Of a stretch of 64,000 nucleotides of DNA, positions 11,979 to 24,054 are shown piece by piece. The stretch is from Azolla caroliniana (lineage: Eukaryota; Polypodiophyta). Where the stretch lies: contig JBHGNT010000001.1 in NCBI GenBank assembly GCA_043228905.1, positions 33,356,001 through 33,420,000 of the forward strand. Reading direction: 5' to 3'. The position numbers and the translations under genes were made by a program. The notes below the pieces were generated by a model. It saw only the letters and a program-made list of their open reading frames with translations. It made no database searches and had not been told where the DNA came from. How positions within the stretch are numbered: position 1 is the stretch's first letter; the number at the start of each line of letters is the position of its first letter.

Positions 11979-12142
11979 TTGAATAAATACGACCTACTTA
12001 AAAATGCACGCACATATGTATATAAAACAATATAGAAAATTTTATATGATTGAATAAATACGACCTACTTAAAAATGCACGCACATATGTATATAAAACA
12101 ATATAGAAAATTTTATATGATTGAATAAATACTACCTACTTA
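11979..12142. repeat. 71-bp tandem repeat, two full copies plus a partial third
   Basis: The unit begins TTGAATAAATACGACCTACT at 11979 and again at 12050. The two copies look identical. A partial third starts at 12121 with one early substitution (TACTACCTACTTAAA) and then diverges into an AC microsatellite. Confidence 0.9.
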
Positions 12143-12921
12143 AAGTAACATTCAACATACACACACACACACGCACACACCATACAAAACAAGATAGAAA
12201 AACTATAGGGCCCATTATTTGGATCAATTGATGATGCAATTGTGGAACATGAGAGATATTTTAAATAAGTGATGGTAAATGATTGAGTAACAAAGCAAGA
12301 TCATACGTGAGGGAGGGGTTGAGAATGGGGTTGTCAATGCAAAATTTTGAAGGCAAAATCTAGAGGAACATAGATTAATTACATAATGTCTCGATATTGA
12401 TTATTAGAAGTCAAAATGTGCTACCCTATCTTTATTTTGAAGACATTACTTGTTACATGATATACCTTGTAAATGTGATAAATTTGATTAGATAACCTTA
12501 GAGATTATATTCTAAGCTCCAAAGAGTGTATTTACTAAATATGTAACTAAGGGAGAATATGTCAAAGTAAACCCATCATGTAAAGTTTTCTAGAAATGTT
12601 TGAGAAACCAAATATAGTATATACTAAGATGGAACGTGCTCATGGTTGAATCACCAAGTTGGAATATACAAACCTTCCTACTTGGTAGATGTTTGTGAAT
12701 CATACATTGATAACATCACGGTGTTACAAAGAATAATTATTAAGTATCGATGAACCACGTATTATAAAATAAAACAAGAAGGGATTGTAAACAATGGAGA
12801 AGATAACGAAATTTAACTAAGAAAGGAAAATTGTATTGAAGGCTTGACACTAATTTATTCAATCATGATCATTTAGAAGACTTTATGATGAATATTAACA
12901 TATTTTGGTTTGCAATAGTTA

Positions 12922-13048
12922 GACATAGGTGTCAACTTGTTAGATTCAAGCATAATTATTAACTCAAATATTAAGTTATTAATTCACATAGGTGTCAACT
13001 TGTTAGATTCAAGCATAATTATTAACTCAAATATTGAGTTATTAATTG
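12922..13048. repeat. 63-bp tandem duplication
   Basis: CATAGGTGTCAACTTGTTAG starts at 12924 and at 12987. The copies are nearly identical through TAATTATTAACTCAAATATT. They differ by an A/G and a C/G substitution. Confidence 0.9.
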
Positions 13049-16000
13049 ACATATATCGACTTAGTGGTTTAATGGCAAGTGCTTCACTGCTTTGTAAGAA
13101 ATCATTCTAGTTTCCCTTTAGTCTGCTTTGCACAAGAAGAAAGATATTTGTAGGTTTAGATGAAGAATAGAAAATGATAGATTTTCTTTCTAGGTCATTG
13201 TAAATAAGTAGATTTATACTTTTTTACAAATTATCATTTACATACCAACGGCCAAGTGATCCCATGGATCACTATGCAAACATGCTATAGGTATGTACAT
13301 TGATGTTTTACAGTATTATTGGAGTGACAAGTGGAATGATTTTTTAATAACATAGAATGAGAGATTGGGTTTTTTGGGGAAAGGAATCACAAACTATTCA
13401 TCAATGTGATTGTGTGCGAAATGTTGATGATATGAGGGAAATGATACTACGACTCTATAAATCATTGGCTTGGTTTCCACCTTACGTGTTTCATGCTCTT
13501 TTATTTTAGAGTTCACCGTGTGTCTACACGAAAGCTGACTTCTTAGCTTGTGCTTGCTTCAAGGACACCCAAATTGTTTTTAATAAGTCGTAGGCAGTTC
13601 TAGGTCCATGGGTTCTAGATTATGCAAATTTGGATCGATTGTGACATAACAGATAATTATTTGTGACGTTATCTTTAGTTTATCTCATGGGTTGATGGTA
13701 AAGGCTCGATTACCTTTCACCCAATTGACTTCAATGAAACAAGATTTAATACTTAAATCGACATTGATACCATTAAATCAAGATTATGACACTCTAATAA
13801 AAAATCAGAGATTTAACTACTTAAATTACTCAACATGGGCATTGCTACTCCCACCTTAGAGAACATTAAAAAGTTATAATGTGTAGAGCTTGGAAATATT
13901 AAATAGTAGCGTTTGCAGCATTTTAAGAGACACAAGTCAAAAGGCTCCATGCGATGTTATGGAAATGAGGGAACATCTCTTTTAAAAAAAATTGTGATCG
14001 TGTGATGTCTTTCACTGTCTTTAGTTAAAAAAATCCATGCTCATGTTGTGTCATGGGGTTAAAACATGAGGTTTGCTTGAAAGATATTATTATCTTCAAA
14101 TGTCTAGTTTTTCTTTGCCCTACGATTATTTTCTCAATGTTAAAATTCTCCAATCATGCACAAGTTGGATGTTTGACATGTAAACCCAATTCACCCTTTT
14201 TTAAGATCCCTAGTCACTGTATGTAAGCTCACCACCTACTTATAACGTGTTCAATAGGAGAGATAGAGAGTACAATAGCCTTTCTAGAAACTTAAGATAT
14301 AATTAGAGTGTTATGACACCATTTACGCCACCTTTGAATTGTAGACTTGTAGATTGGAATTTGGTACTACTCATATGATCTAAACATAATGTTAAGAGAA
14401 TAGTGTTGTACAGTTGAGAAAAGTGAAAAAACAACATAATAAAATACTTTGATATGGAGATGAATGAACATGCATGTTGTTTTCACCAATGAATTCTCAA
14501 AATTTAAGTTGATAATGACTTAAACATATTCTAGAAGCGTAAATTCAATGAATGAAAAGAGAGTCACAAGTGAATATGAGTTGAATGCAATCTACCCAAA
14601 CATCAAATAGTGCGTATTAGTTGACAATTGATATTATTAAACCTTGCGAGATATAATATTATCAACAACACTACAATTTAGATGATCTATTCACGAGCAA
14701 TAGGAGTGTCCATTTAAGTAGGTGGTGAGCTTATACTAGAACTTGGACTCTTTATACTCACACTAAGCATTAATAATTTATAATAGAACTTGTCCTTAGA
14801 GCCTCTAGTCAGAGATTGTCCATATAGGGACCATGCTTATCTAAAGCCTCTTTGGTGTCTCTTTCCACCTCTTGTTAGGCATCAATCAACTCCCTGTACG
14901 CTACCTTGCAACATATCACTATAGATGTTGGTAATGTTGTAAGTTCATCAATTTGCTTTTATTCTTGAACTATAAATGACTCATAATGTTTGCATGCTAA
15001 TATCCAATCTTTTGGGTGTATTTTGCATTTGATTTGTTTGTTGATCCAAGCTAGAATGCTTGGTGGTATTACTAGAACATTTCGTGGATCCATGCAATTG
15101 GGTTTTTGAGTGATGATGATATTTGAATTGGCATCACGGATAATTTTTTAATTATGTTTTGACTTTCTACTTAAGTGGTATCCTTTTCTTTGTTAATAAA
15201 GGAATAACATGGACTACACTAGCTATACCCTTTTGTGTTATTGGGTGTGTTGTTTTTTCTTGTTGGGTTACCAATCCTTCATATTTTATTCAACTAGATC
15301 TTTCCCTATGGACTTTTCTCCTTGCTTGTTTCACTTTGGTTCTCTGATTTGTGAGGTATTTCTTAATTTTTGTTGGGTGCGTCTATATCATAATCCTCTT
15401 TGTCATCCTTGTAGATATGTGTCCACTATCAATAAACACATTTGTACGTTTCTTAATCATTATATGTTAATGTGCTTCTTACTAATAGCGTTTTCCATTG
15501 CTTTGTTGCATAAGATTCAAAAAGTTGTCTTTTTATACCACATTAGTATTAAGAAACACCCTAAGGTTTTATATGATATATATACATATAGTTAATGACC
15601 CCCAAGCTAAGTTCTAATTATTGGCTTAAATAAAATACTTCAGTATAAATTCAAACCAATCCACCCATAAAATATTCATTTGTTCCATATGGCATGAATT
15701 GCAATCGTTACAACTCCTTCTGTTATGTATTACCTTTTATGTTATCCAAAGAATCTATGAGATTATGCACAATCTTTGTCCAAATCCTATAAAGTATTTG
15801 GGCAAGTCTTTTGGTCACGTTTTGGAATACCTTCAAACATATGGCCTCTCAAATATACCAAATTGTGATACTACTTATACCTAAGTGTTAAGTGACTTAA
15901 TCTAAGATTTGTACCAATCCTCTTATATTAAAGTCATTAATGATTGACTAATCAAAACATAGTTATTCCTTTTATGTACTTTCTTGTCTCAATTTAAGTG

Positions 16001-17329
16001 ATTGATTATGTCTTTGGGTTGAGTGAGCAAGCTTCTTAGTCGAGTTCAACATAGTGAGATGAAGCTCTCTTAAGTGATATATTATGGTTGCTAAAAAGTT
16101 GGCAATGATTGAAAACAACTCCAACTTGTGTCATAAAACTAGAGGTAATTGAAGATTCGATCCCGCATTATAACCATTGTGAGGAGATAAAACTTTGGCC
16201 GAGAAAGGACATGGGTTCAGTGTAATGTACTTAGAGCATAAATGATGATTTGGCATCATGGCAAGGGATGTTACCCATCACTTGATGTGATGGGTGAGCT
16301 TTTTGTAAGCTCCTAGGGTAAGGGATCATAATAGTAAAACATTAAGAAGTACGCATGAAAGAAAAAAAAATGTTGAGAACAACGCAACATCCCCGCTCAA
16401 GAGTTGAATCGATAGGTGGACACCTTAGTGGCTAAGAAATAATTGGCACCTATCTCTTTTTGCATCATTGGCAATAAAATAGACACTAGTCTAATCCTTT
16501 ATCATCGAGGATTCCCAAGTCTAATTCCTTTGAATTGACTCCATCTCCTCTTCATGACGAGGAACCATTTTGCTATATCTTCAAACTTCACAACTCCTTG
16601 GTGGAAGAGTGTTCTCCAACATCCATCAACATCACATTGTCCTTGCTTGGAATGAACCCATTAGATGTGATTGTTATCTTGACCTTCAAAGTACTTTTTG
16701 GAGTGCAAGCTCTTCATAACTTGGTGTATCATTTCCTTAGATCTTTATATGCACTCATTTTACCTCGTAAAGATCCTTCGCAATATGAGATGTACTTTTT
16801 CTGCATGTAGTGATATGATGCAACTTGTTAGTTTTCTCTTCAATTTTTTTGAAACCTTCTTCATTTAGCTTTGGTTTGATTGACTAATTCATGTTCACTT
16901 TCTCAACACAACATGGTCCTAATTATTCAACACAACCTACCAATATGCGGTACTTAATCACAAAAGATTTAACTCGACTAGATGAATTGTTTAGGCATGC
17001 AACAACTTATACGAAATATTTAATCCCATAAATTCCTTGGCATGATATCATGTGTCATATCCTTACTCCTCAAGCACACATCAATCATGCTTTCAAAGGT
17101 TAATTGCAAAGATATTTCGGCATGCCTATTATCCATTGGTCTCCCCTCACAATCTATTGTCTCTTGCTATGTTCTTCCTCCACATCTTCATTCTCATGAT
17201 CCATATCTTATTTGCAATTCCCTATTGATTCATCTGTAACCCCTTACCTATTTGTTCTTCCTTTAGCTCAACAATCAACTTGTCTTAACTTTTGCTTTAT
17301 CATAAAAATCACGACATGTTAGACAAAGC

Positions 17330-18180
17330 AAATTATGTGGGTGTCATGCCTACCATAAAATACAAAAGCATTGTGCATATCCCAATTATGACACAATCCT
17401 CAAATTTTGGGAAATAACAAACAATCTCCGTCTTTGATTTCGGGTTAACTTGTGTGAATTGTACGAACACCCATTGTCTTAGCGACAAATAACAATGTAA
17501 CAAAACTTGCCAATTTTGAGAAATGTAATACCACAAAGCGATGAGCAATCAGACATTTACTTCTACTCGAACAATGTGAAAGAAGCAATTCCGTGTAGCT
17601 ACTTCACATTGCTTTAGAGCTAATCCCAGAGGCAAACCCCCAATCAATGCTCTCCATATGAGGACCTTTGATACAGTGGAATTAGAATGCAACTGTAGAG
17701 TATTCCAAGATATGCCACTGTCCATAATCAAAGTTATGTACCTTCCATTCTTGTTCAACTTAGATGATAACCATTGAAGAGACTCAATGGAGCAATGGTA
17801 TAAGAGATTGGTCGTCACTTGTAAAAATGGCGTTTGATCTCGTAAAAGGAAATCATTCCACAACGTTATATGTTTGCCTCTCTTCCTCCAAACCAGGCTA
17901 TGTTGTTGCATTAGCCACTCTGCACATGATTCATGTATAGCGGTAGCATTTCGTACTTTCGAGATCCCCAAATGTGTCACACGAGATTGAGAGATGAGGG
18001 AAAGGGTAGGATTCCATCCGTAACGGATTACGGTGTCGAAATTGGAAAGTCGGCAGTGCGCTACAAATTGTGATGACAAGATTTCTGTATTTGAATGTCT
18101 TGATGTTCCAATGGGTGTGCATCGGAATGGGTACGAAAATACGAGTTAAGGGTGATTGATGGTCAGGACCGATCAAAGAA
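17330..18180 (-). pseudogene. LINE (non-LTR) retrotransposon fragment, C-terminal reverse transcriptase/zf-RVT region
   Basis: On the minus strand, 18079-17549 is an open 176-codon stretch and the coding similarity continues in other frames to about 17340. The diagnostic part is KVLIWRALIGGLPLGLALKQ, the WR...LPLGLxL core of the zf-RVT region downstream of plant LINE reverse transcriptases, followed by a decayed FFH...HRF stretch. The upstream part (LWNDFLLRDQTPFLQVTTNL) is consistent with the RT-thumb to zf-RVT linker. No RT catalytic motif, poly(A) tail or target-site duplication was identified. It is a 5'-truncated, frameshifted relic. Confidence 0.6.
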
Positions 18181-18366
18181 GCCGATAATGGGATATAAGT
18201 TAGTTGTAATCCTACTGCTAGTTGATTTGCTCACAGATGTATGTATAGAAATGATATGAAATCTCCTTTCCCTTTCCCTTATCTAAATGCCAACCCAAAA
18301 GAGAGCACCCACCCTCATTTGTTTGTTAATAATGCCTTCTCCCCAACTAAATAAGGCCTTCTTGGA

Positions 18367-18367
18367 C

Positions 18368-18397
<30 letters not shown>
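18367..18397. repeat. (AC)n microsatellite abutting the sugar-transporter start codon
   Basis: A run of ACACAC, interrupted by CAAACA, runs directly into the ATG at 18398. It would lie within the 5' leader. Confidence 0.9.
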
Positions 18398-18398
<1 letters not shown>

Positions 18399-21300
18399 TG
18401 GCTTTCCTCTGTTCTTCTTCCTTACACTCACGCCCTAAATCTTCTCCTTGGCTTGGCCCTAATTCATTGCTTGTGCAGCAATCTTCATCCCCTCATCATC
18501 GTCAGAAGCAGCAGAAACAACATCACCTCAGTCCCTATCCTGCTCTGTTCTCATCGACCCGATTAACCCTGTCTTCTTCCCCGATGATCAACATTACCAA
18601 ATCATCTTCACGATCTTATAAGGTACGCATCACTGCATCTCTGTTTATATTATTTCTCTCTCTCTCTCTCTCTCTATATATACACATATGAGATGGGGCG
18701 GCGGGTCTTTGGTGAGGTAAGTATTGGAAGGTTTTCTCTCTTCATAATTTTGTTTTTCTTTATTTTGATGCATTTATATCTAACAAAATATGCCTTTGAT
18801 CAAAAATTTTGGTCAGCCCAAGTGGCATGCTTTATCAAAAGATGACGACGAAGTTTCGGACTCTGAATCACTTGTTACTTCCTCTAAGATATCTGAAGAG
18901 TCTTTCAGCTGGACCGCTGCAATTCTTCCGTATGAAACTTCTTCTTCTTTTCCATCATCTGATACACGATACTCATTTAGATTAAGATATAAACAAAACT
19001 TTCAGGTTCTTTTTTCCGGCTGTCGGCGGTGCATTGTTTGGATACGATATTGGGGCCACATCTGGGGCTTTAATCTCATTGACGGTAAACCCTTACTATT
19101 TCTATATCAATTTGGATATAATCAAATATTTAGTTTCATAAATATCAGTTTTGACCACCTAATGAGAGATCAATCATAGTTAATATAATTAATGTACTGA
19201 TCAAAATCATAGCATACTATTCAATAGGACATTTACATCTATTTGGACATATCTATGCATATAAAGGCACATAAATAACTTAGATTGCTAATCATGTCTT
19301 TTGTAACCCGCAATAATGGATGTCAATTCTGAATAGTTTGTAATATCAGTGTAAAATCTCTCACCTCACTCTCTTTAGGATGACAGTCTGCTGATTTGAG
19401 TGGAATTCCATGGTACAACTTAAGTTCCATTGAGATGGGGCTTGTGGTGAGTTCTTTTTCCTACTACATTTTTGTGCTCCATATTAGATGACTAGCCACA
19501 GAAAGTGTGATGTCGCAATGTGGTGTCTCACTGTGATGATTATATCTTTTAATGTTTCAGGTGAGTGGATCTCTTTATGGGGCCTTGATTGGCTCTATAT
19601 TAGCCTTCAATATATCAGACTCCTTAGGTTCATTCATATATTTTTATAATAAAAATTTGCTCATAACCTGCTCATTATTAATATCTCCATCAGGCAAGGA
19701 CTAATCCATATGGTTTTTATGTTTTTGTTCTAGGTCGGCGCAAAGAGTTGCTAACAGCAGCATCATTGTATATTATCGGAGCTTTGAGCACGTCTTTAGC
19801 CCCTAGCTTCATACTTCTTTTAGTTGGAAGACTTATATATGGTCTTGGAATTGGTTTGGTACGTCTTTTTGTTCAATGGGAATTTTTTTTTCCATGTTCG
19901 ATATTAAGTTTTAAACCTTTTACTTGTCTTTGGGAATTATTTGAAAATAGGCAATGCATGGGGCACCTTTATACATTGCTGAGACCTCACCTTCCCAAAT
20001 TCGTGGAACTCTAGTGTCATTGAAAGAAGCTTTCATTGTGCTAGGCATACTTGTAAGTTGAAGTGTTGCATTTTTTCATTTTTTGTCATAACTTCAGATC
20101 AAATGGCTATACTGCCATATCTTTTGATTAGCTTGGCTATCTTGTAGGGAATGCTGAGATAGGTACAATAGGAGGTTGGCGTGTAATGTATGGGTGTGCA
20201 GTTCCAGCAGCTTTGTTGATGGGTTTGGGTATGTGGTGGCTTCCACCATCGCCACGTTGGCTTTTACTCCGTGGTGTCCAAGGGAAGGAACCCTTGGAAA
20301 TAGCCAAAAGAAATGCGGTACAAGCTTTGTATAAGCTGCGAAAAGGTATTGCAAGTAGCAAGGTGGTGGAAATGCAAGTGGACAAGACACTTGACTCATT
20401 GCAGTCATCTGATGCAAAAGAGGAGCCAAAATTCTCAGAAGTTTTTGAAGGTGGCAGTTTGAAGGCTCTTAAAGTTGGTGCTGGACTTGTTTTCTTCCAG
20501 CAGGTATAGTGATGGATGATATATGAAATTTCCTATTGCATTTATCTTTATGGCGGCAACATTTTGAAGTACAGAAAATTTGGGCTAATATTTCGAATTT
20601 AAGAAAAAATTGAGGGTCTTTGTCTAGTATTACTTTTAATTCATCAGTGAATTTCTTAAAATAATGTAAATAGTGTTTCTCCATTGCCAGACATACTTGG
20701 TATTGAAATTTCTTTAAAGAGATCCTTCTTGGGATACAGGTAACTGGACAACCGAGTGTGCTTTATTATGCAGCATCAATTCTTCAGGTGAATCAAACAT
20801 GTGCATCATGTCATATATTCTTTTTGTGGATTCTTTGCTATGAAAAATTTAAAGAAGAATGTACTAAATTTCCTTTTCCTTTTACAAGAATAGAGTGCAG
20901 GCTTTTCTGCAGCTGCAGATGCCACTCGTGTTGCAATCATTATTGGCGTCTTTAAGGTGATAAAAATACAGGAAAAATAAATGAAAAAATAAAATGGAAA
21001 AAGAGAAATGTTGGGTTGATGTTTTGGAGGTCTAGTTTTAATGGGGATTTTTTCTATGAAAAAGAATTCATAAGGTAACAAAATTAGGGTTTAGGATTAT
21101 GCTTGGATACATCTACTTTTGGGATCTCTTGATAACTGGTTTTGGTTTGCTGCAATGTTCTATTCTTGCATATTGTTTTTTTCAATCATACTAAACAATT
21201 CTCATCTGAACATATTGATTGCACTTGATGATTCTAAAACTAGGTCATTTGTATGTAAAATTGATCAAAAAGAATTTGAATCTGTTTTGGGTGGCACAGT

Positions 21301-22281
21301 TGCTTATGACAGCGATTGCAGTTTTTAAGGTTGATGACTTGGGAAGAAGGCCATTGCTAATCACTGGTGTCAGTGGTCTCGTAAGTTTTGTTCAGTATTT
21401 GCAATATAAAAATTTAAGTTTTCATTACGGTTTATTGTTATAAAATCATAAATTCTGCTGTTTCTATTATATCTTAGACTATTCTTGAAGAGTTTAACGT
21501 GAGGGATGAAGGATAAATCTTGATTTTGGACTGAATGTATCTGATTGTCACACAGGTGCTTTCTCTTTTCCTTCTTGGAACATACTATTCAGTGGGCCAA
21601 GGATATTCTATATTGGCTGTTATCTCTCTTCTCGTCTATGTCAGCTGCTATCAGGTGAATATGTAGTACCAATTATAATTTGCAGCTGTTTCTGTAGGAA
21701 ATTCGTGGTTGCTGATGTGTGTGTATTATGGATGTATCTCTGAGATGTTTATGGGTTAAAAATTAAGAGAGGAAGGAGCAATTGTATGTGTTACAACTCA
21801 AAGTGGTGACACCAATCTTCCGACTTTCTGCTATATAGGTTTCTTTTGGACCAATCTCATGGTTGATGGTGTCAGAAATTTTCCCTTTACGAACGAGAGG
21901 TCGTGCATTAAGTGTAGCCGTCCTTATCAACTTTGCTTCAAATGCTCTTGTTACGTTCGCCTTTGCTCCCATCCAGGTAGAGCGTTCTACCATGGTGTTT
22001 ATGATTAATGAAACATAATTTAAAGCTCAAAATCTTTTCAAGACAGTATCGCTTTCATAATGATGAGGATAAGAAAACATAGAACTAAACTTAACTTTTT
22101 ATAAGAGAGGGTAACTTCATGATGTTATGCATTTGAATGACAGGATCTCTTGGGTGCAGCATGGACATTCTTTGGTTTTGGTATCATTGGTGTCATTGCA
22201 CTTTTGTTCATAGTATTTTTCGTCCCAGAAACCAAGGGGCTAAGCTTGGAAGAAATAGAAGCCAAGATTTCAAAGCTTTAG
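18398..22281 (+). CDS. Plastid sugar/H+ symporter, D-xylose-proton symporter-like (At5g59250 type)
   Basis: A major-facilitator sugar porter of 569 residues in 14 exons: 18398-18622, 18817-18929, 19006-19084, 19387-19446, 19561-19627, 19734-19858, 19951-20052, 20132-20503, 20740-20787, 20894-20956, 21300-21380, 21556-21654, 21839-21976, 22144-22281. All junctions are GT-AG and keep phase, which makes the model strong. Residues 1-75 are Ser-rich with few acids, a plausible plastid transit peptide. The porter core follows: PAVGGALFGYDIGATSGA (TM1), DSLGRRKEL loop, RLIYGLGIGLAMHGAPLYIA, RGTLVSLKEAFIVLGI, GLGMWWLPPSPRWLL, QQVTGQPSVLYYAASILQ, VDDLGRRPLL, SEIFPLRTRGRA, and the family end PETKGLSLEEIEAKI. 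It resembles Arabidopsis At5g59250 (chloroplast envelope, 558 residues as recalled) more than vacuolar or plasma-membrane porters. The substrate is not established from sequence. Confidence 0.93.
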
Positions 22282-24054
22282 AACGTTTGTCTTAGCTAAT
22301 TAATATGCAGATACGCATATTGACATAATGTGAATGTGAATTGTGAAGATGTTTTCACTTTGTGCTGTTTATCTGAACATATCAGGACATGTAAATCTCT
22401 TCATAAAAGTATTTCTGAGAAGGAAAATTCAAGCATATAGTTTTCATCAATCATCAATTTAATAAGCCACTCTTCCATACAAAGCTCAATCGAAATCGCT
22501 TCTCCACAGATTGTTCCAAATGTACTCGGTGTTGATGTATGAATAAGCAGCATTGGCTCAAATGTATCAAATTTGTATAAATTGCTTGAGTAGATCATCA
22601 GTATGATTAATTCATCTAAATTTGCCTGTTTCTTAGCCTGTTTATGATATTAGTAATGTGTGAGTGAGTTAATATAATGTCATTCTGCAATGATATAAAC
22701 CTTTGATGTATGCGTCACATCCTGGATCCTCCTATTTAGAATTATAAAGAGCTTAGACTCTCATATAGAAATAATATGATCTATTACAGAAATATTCTGA
22801 GTGGATTTTATGTATGTTCTTAAATGACATAATCTGCATATTCTCTTGAGAAAGGGTTCAAGAATGGCACAAGTTTAACAAATGGTAAATGGGTATATAT
22901 TTATCCTGGTTTTGAAGAAGTAAGATCTATATTGTGATGAAGAATCAGTTGGATGAATATGAAGCGTCTGAAGGCTTGGATGATTGAAGATCAAACCAGT
23001 GAATGGACAAGTAGGTAGCCAAAAATTAGGATGCGTGGGCACAAAGTGAGTTTTGATCTAGGTACTACACAAGGCACAAAAGTAAGTTTTGACCTAGACC
23101 CAGGCACAAAAGTAAGTTTTGACCTAGACCCATTAGGAATATCATAGATCATGCTTTAGCATGTAATGCATTGTTAATATATTGTTAACCTACAAACAAA
23201 ATGCTACTATTTGAAGAGAAGTAGTAAAATCAGATCGAATAGGGAAATTTGTATCGACGAAACTTCAAAGGTATGAGAGTTCTTAGCTAGGTCTTGAACC
23301 CATGTGGTATTTTCTTGTTTGAAGTCCATAAAATTTCATCAGCAATTAAGGCAATATCGGTTACCATCCATACACGGTTACATGTTTTTAAGATACACGA
23401 CGATTTTTCTTATTTAACGACGACTAATTTTTTCTTTGACACAAGTTAAGCTTTATGCTTTGGCAAGCTAACAAATGATCATTTATAATTAGCTATCCTA
23501 GATGTCATGCTAATAATTGATCTCAAGCTTACTTGCAAGGGAAGGTTTCATGTTTATGAACTCTAAAGGAGGGTTGACAAAACTTGAGTCAGCCATCCAA
23601 TCTCTTGTAGTACAAAGACTTTTTATTGCGGCGGGAAAGTTTTCTTTAGTAATGGTCTCACTTCCCTCTACATGTGCCATGAAATAATAGCCAAAAGCAC
23701 TACAAATGCATAGGAATTGAATAGAAACTTAATGCACATTACGTAGTAATGTCTGAAATTTCTTCTCCCTCCCCTCCCAATCAATAGTTTCCAACCGAGA
23801 GAACATTCGGCAAACGGTTTCAACGAACGCGTATACGTTTTTCGCAGCATACACACAATTCAAAATTATTGGGCTTGAATGGAGCATATATATTGACAAC
23901 CTATGGCATTATAGACACCATTGGGTTCGTGACATTGTTCTCCACACAAGGGTGACAAAACGATTTCTCGTGTTGTCAACAATCGAAGTTTGTTGGGTGG
24001 GGGGTTCAAAGCGGAAGTGAGGTTGGAGATAATAAATTTAGGAGGATAGGAAGG
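22282..24054. other. Intergenic spacer
   Basis: 3' flank of the sugar transporter followed by AT-rich sequence. It holds a 30-bp tandem duplication (23072-23131, unit AGGCACAAAAGTAAGTTTTG plus GACCTAGACC). No gene recognised. GC content rises abruptly at about 24000, at the next gene. Confidence 0.6.

Larger units (their letters stand above)
10437..17330. other. Intergenic spacer with short tandem duplications, no gene recognised
   Basis: AT-rich spacer of about 7 kb. It starts with the 3' flank of the GRAS gene. It holds a GA-rich stretch near 10905-10950, two short tandem duplications (listed separately), an (AC)n tract near 12160-12182 and only short ORFs (the longest 128 codons at 15209-15595), none with a recognisable domain. 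Scattered TAGC...GGTTCGAN-like fragments did not fold into tRNA genes by eye. Confidence 0.55.

Noticed and set aside
11979-13048. Possible CRISPR-like or satellite array
   Set aside because: Only two to three directly adjacent copies with no unique spacers; simple tandem duplications in a plant genome.
16140-16190. tRNA-like GATTCGATCCCG box
   Set aside because: No A box at the right distance and no cloverleaf by eye.
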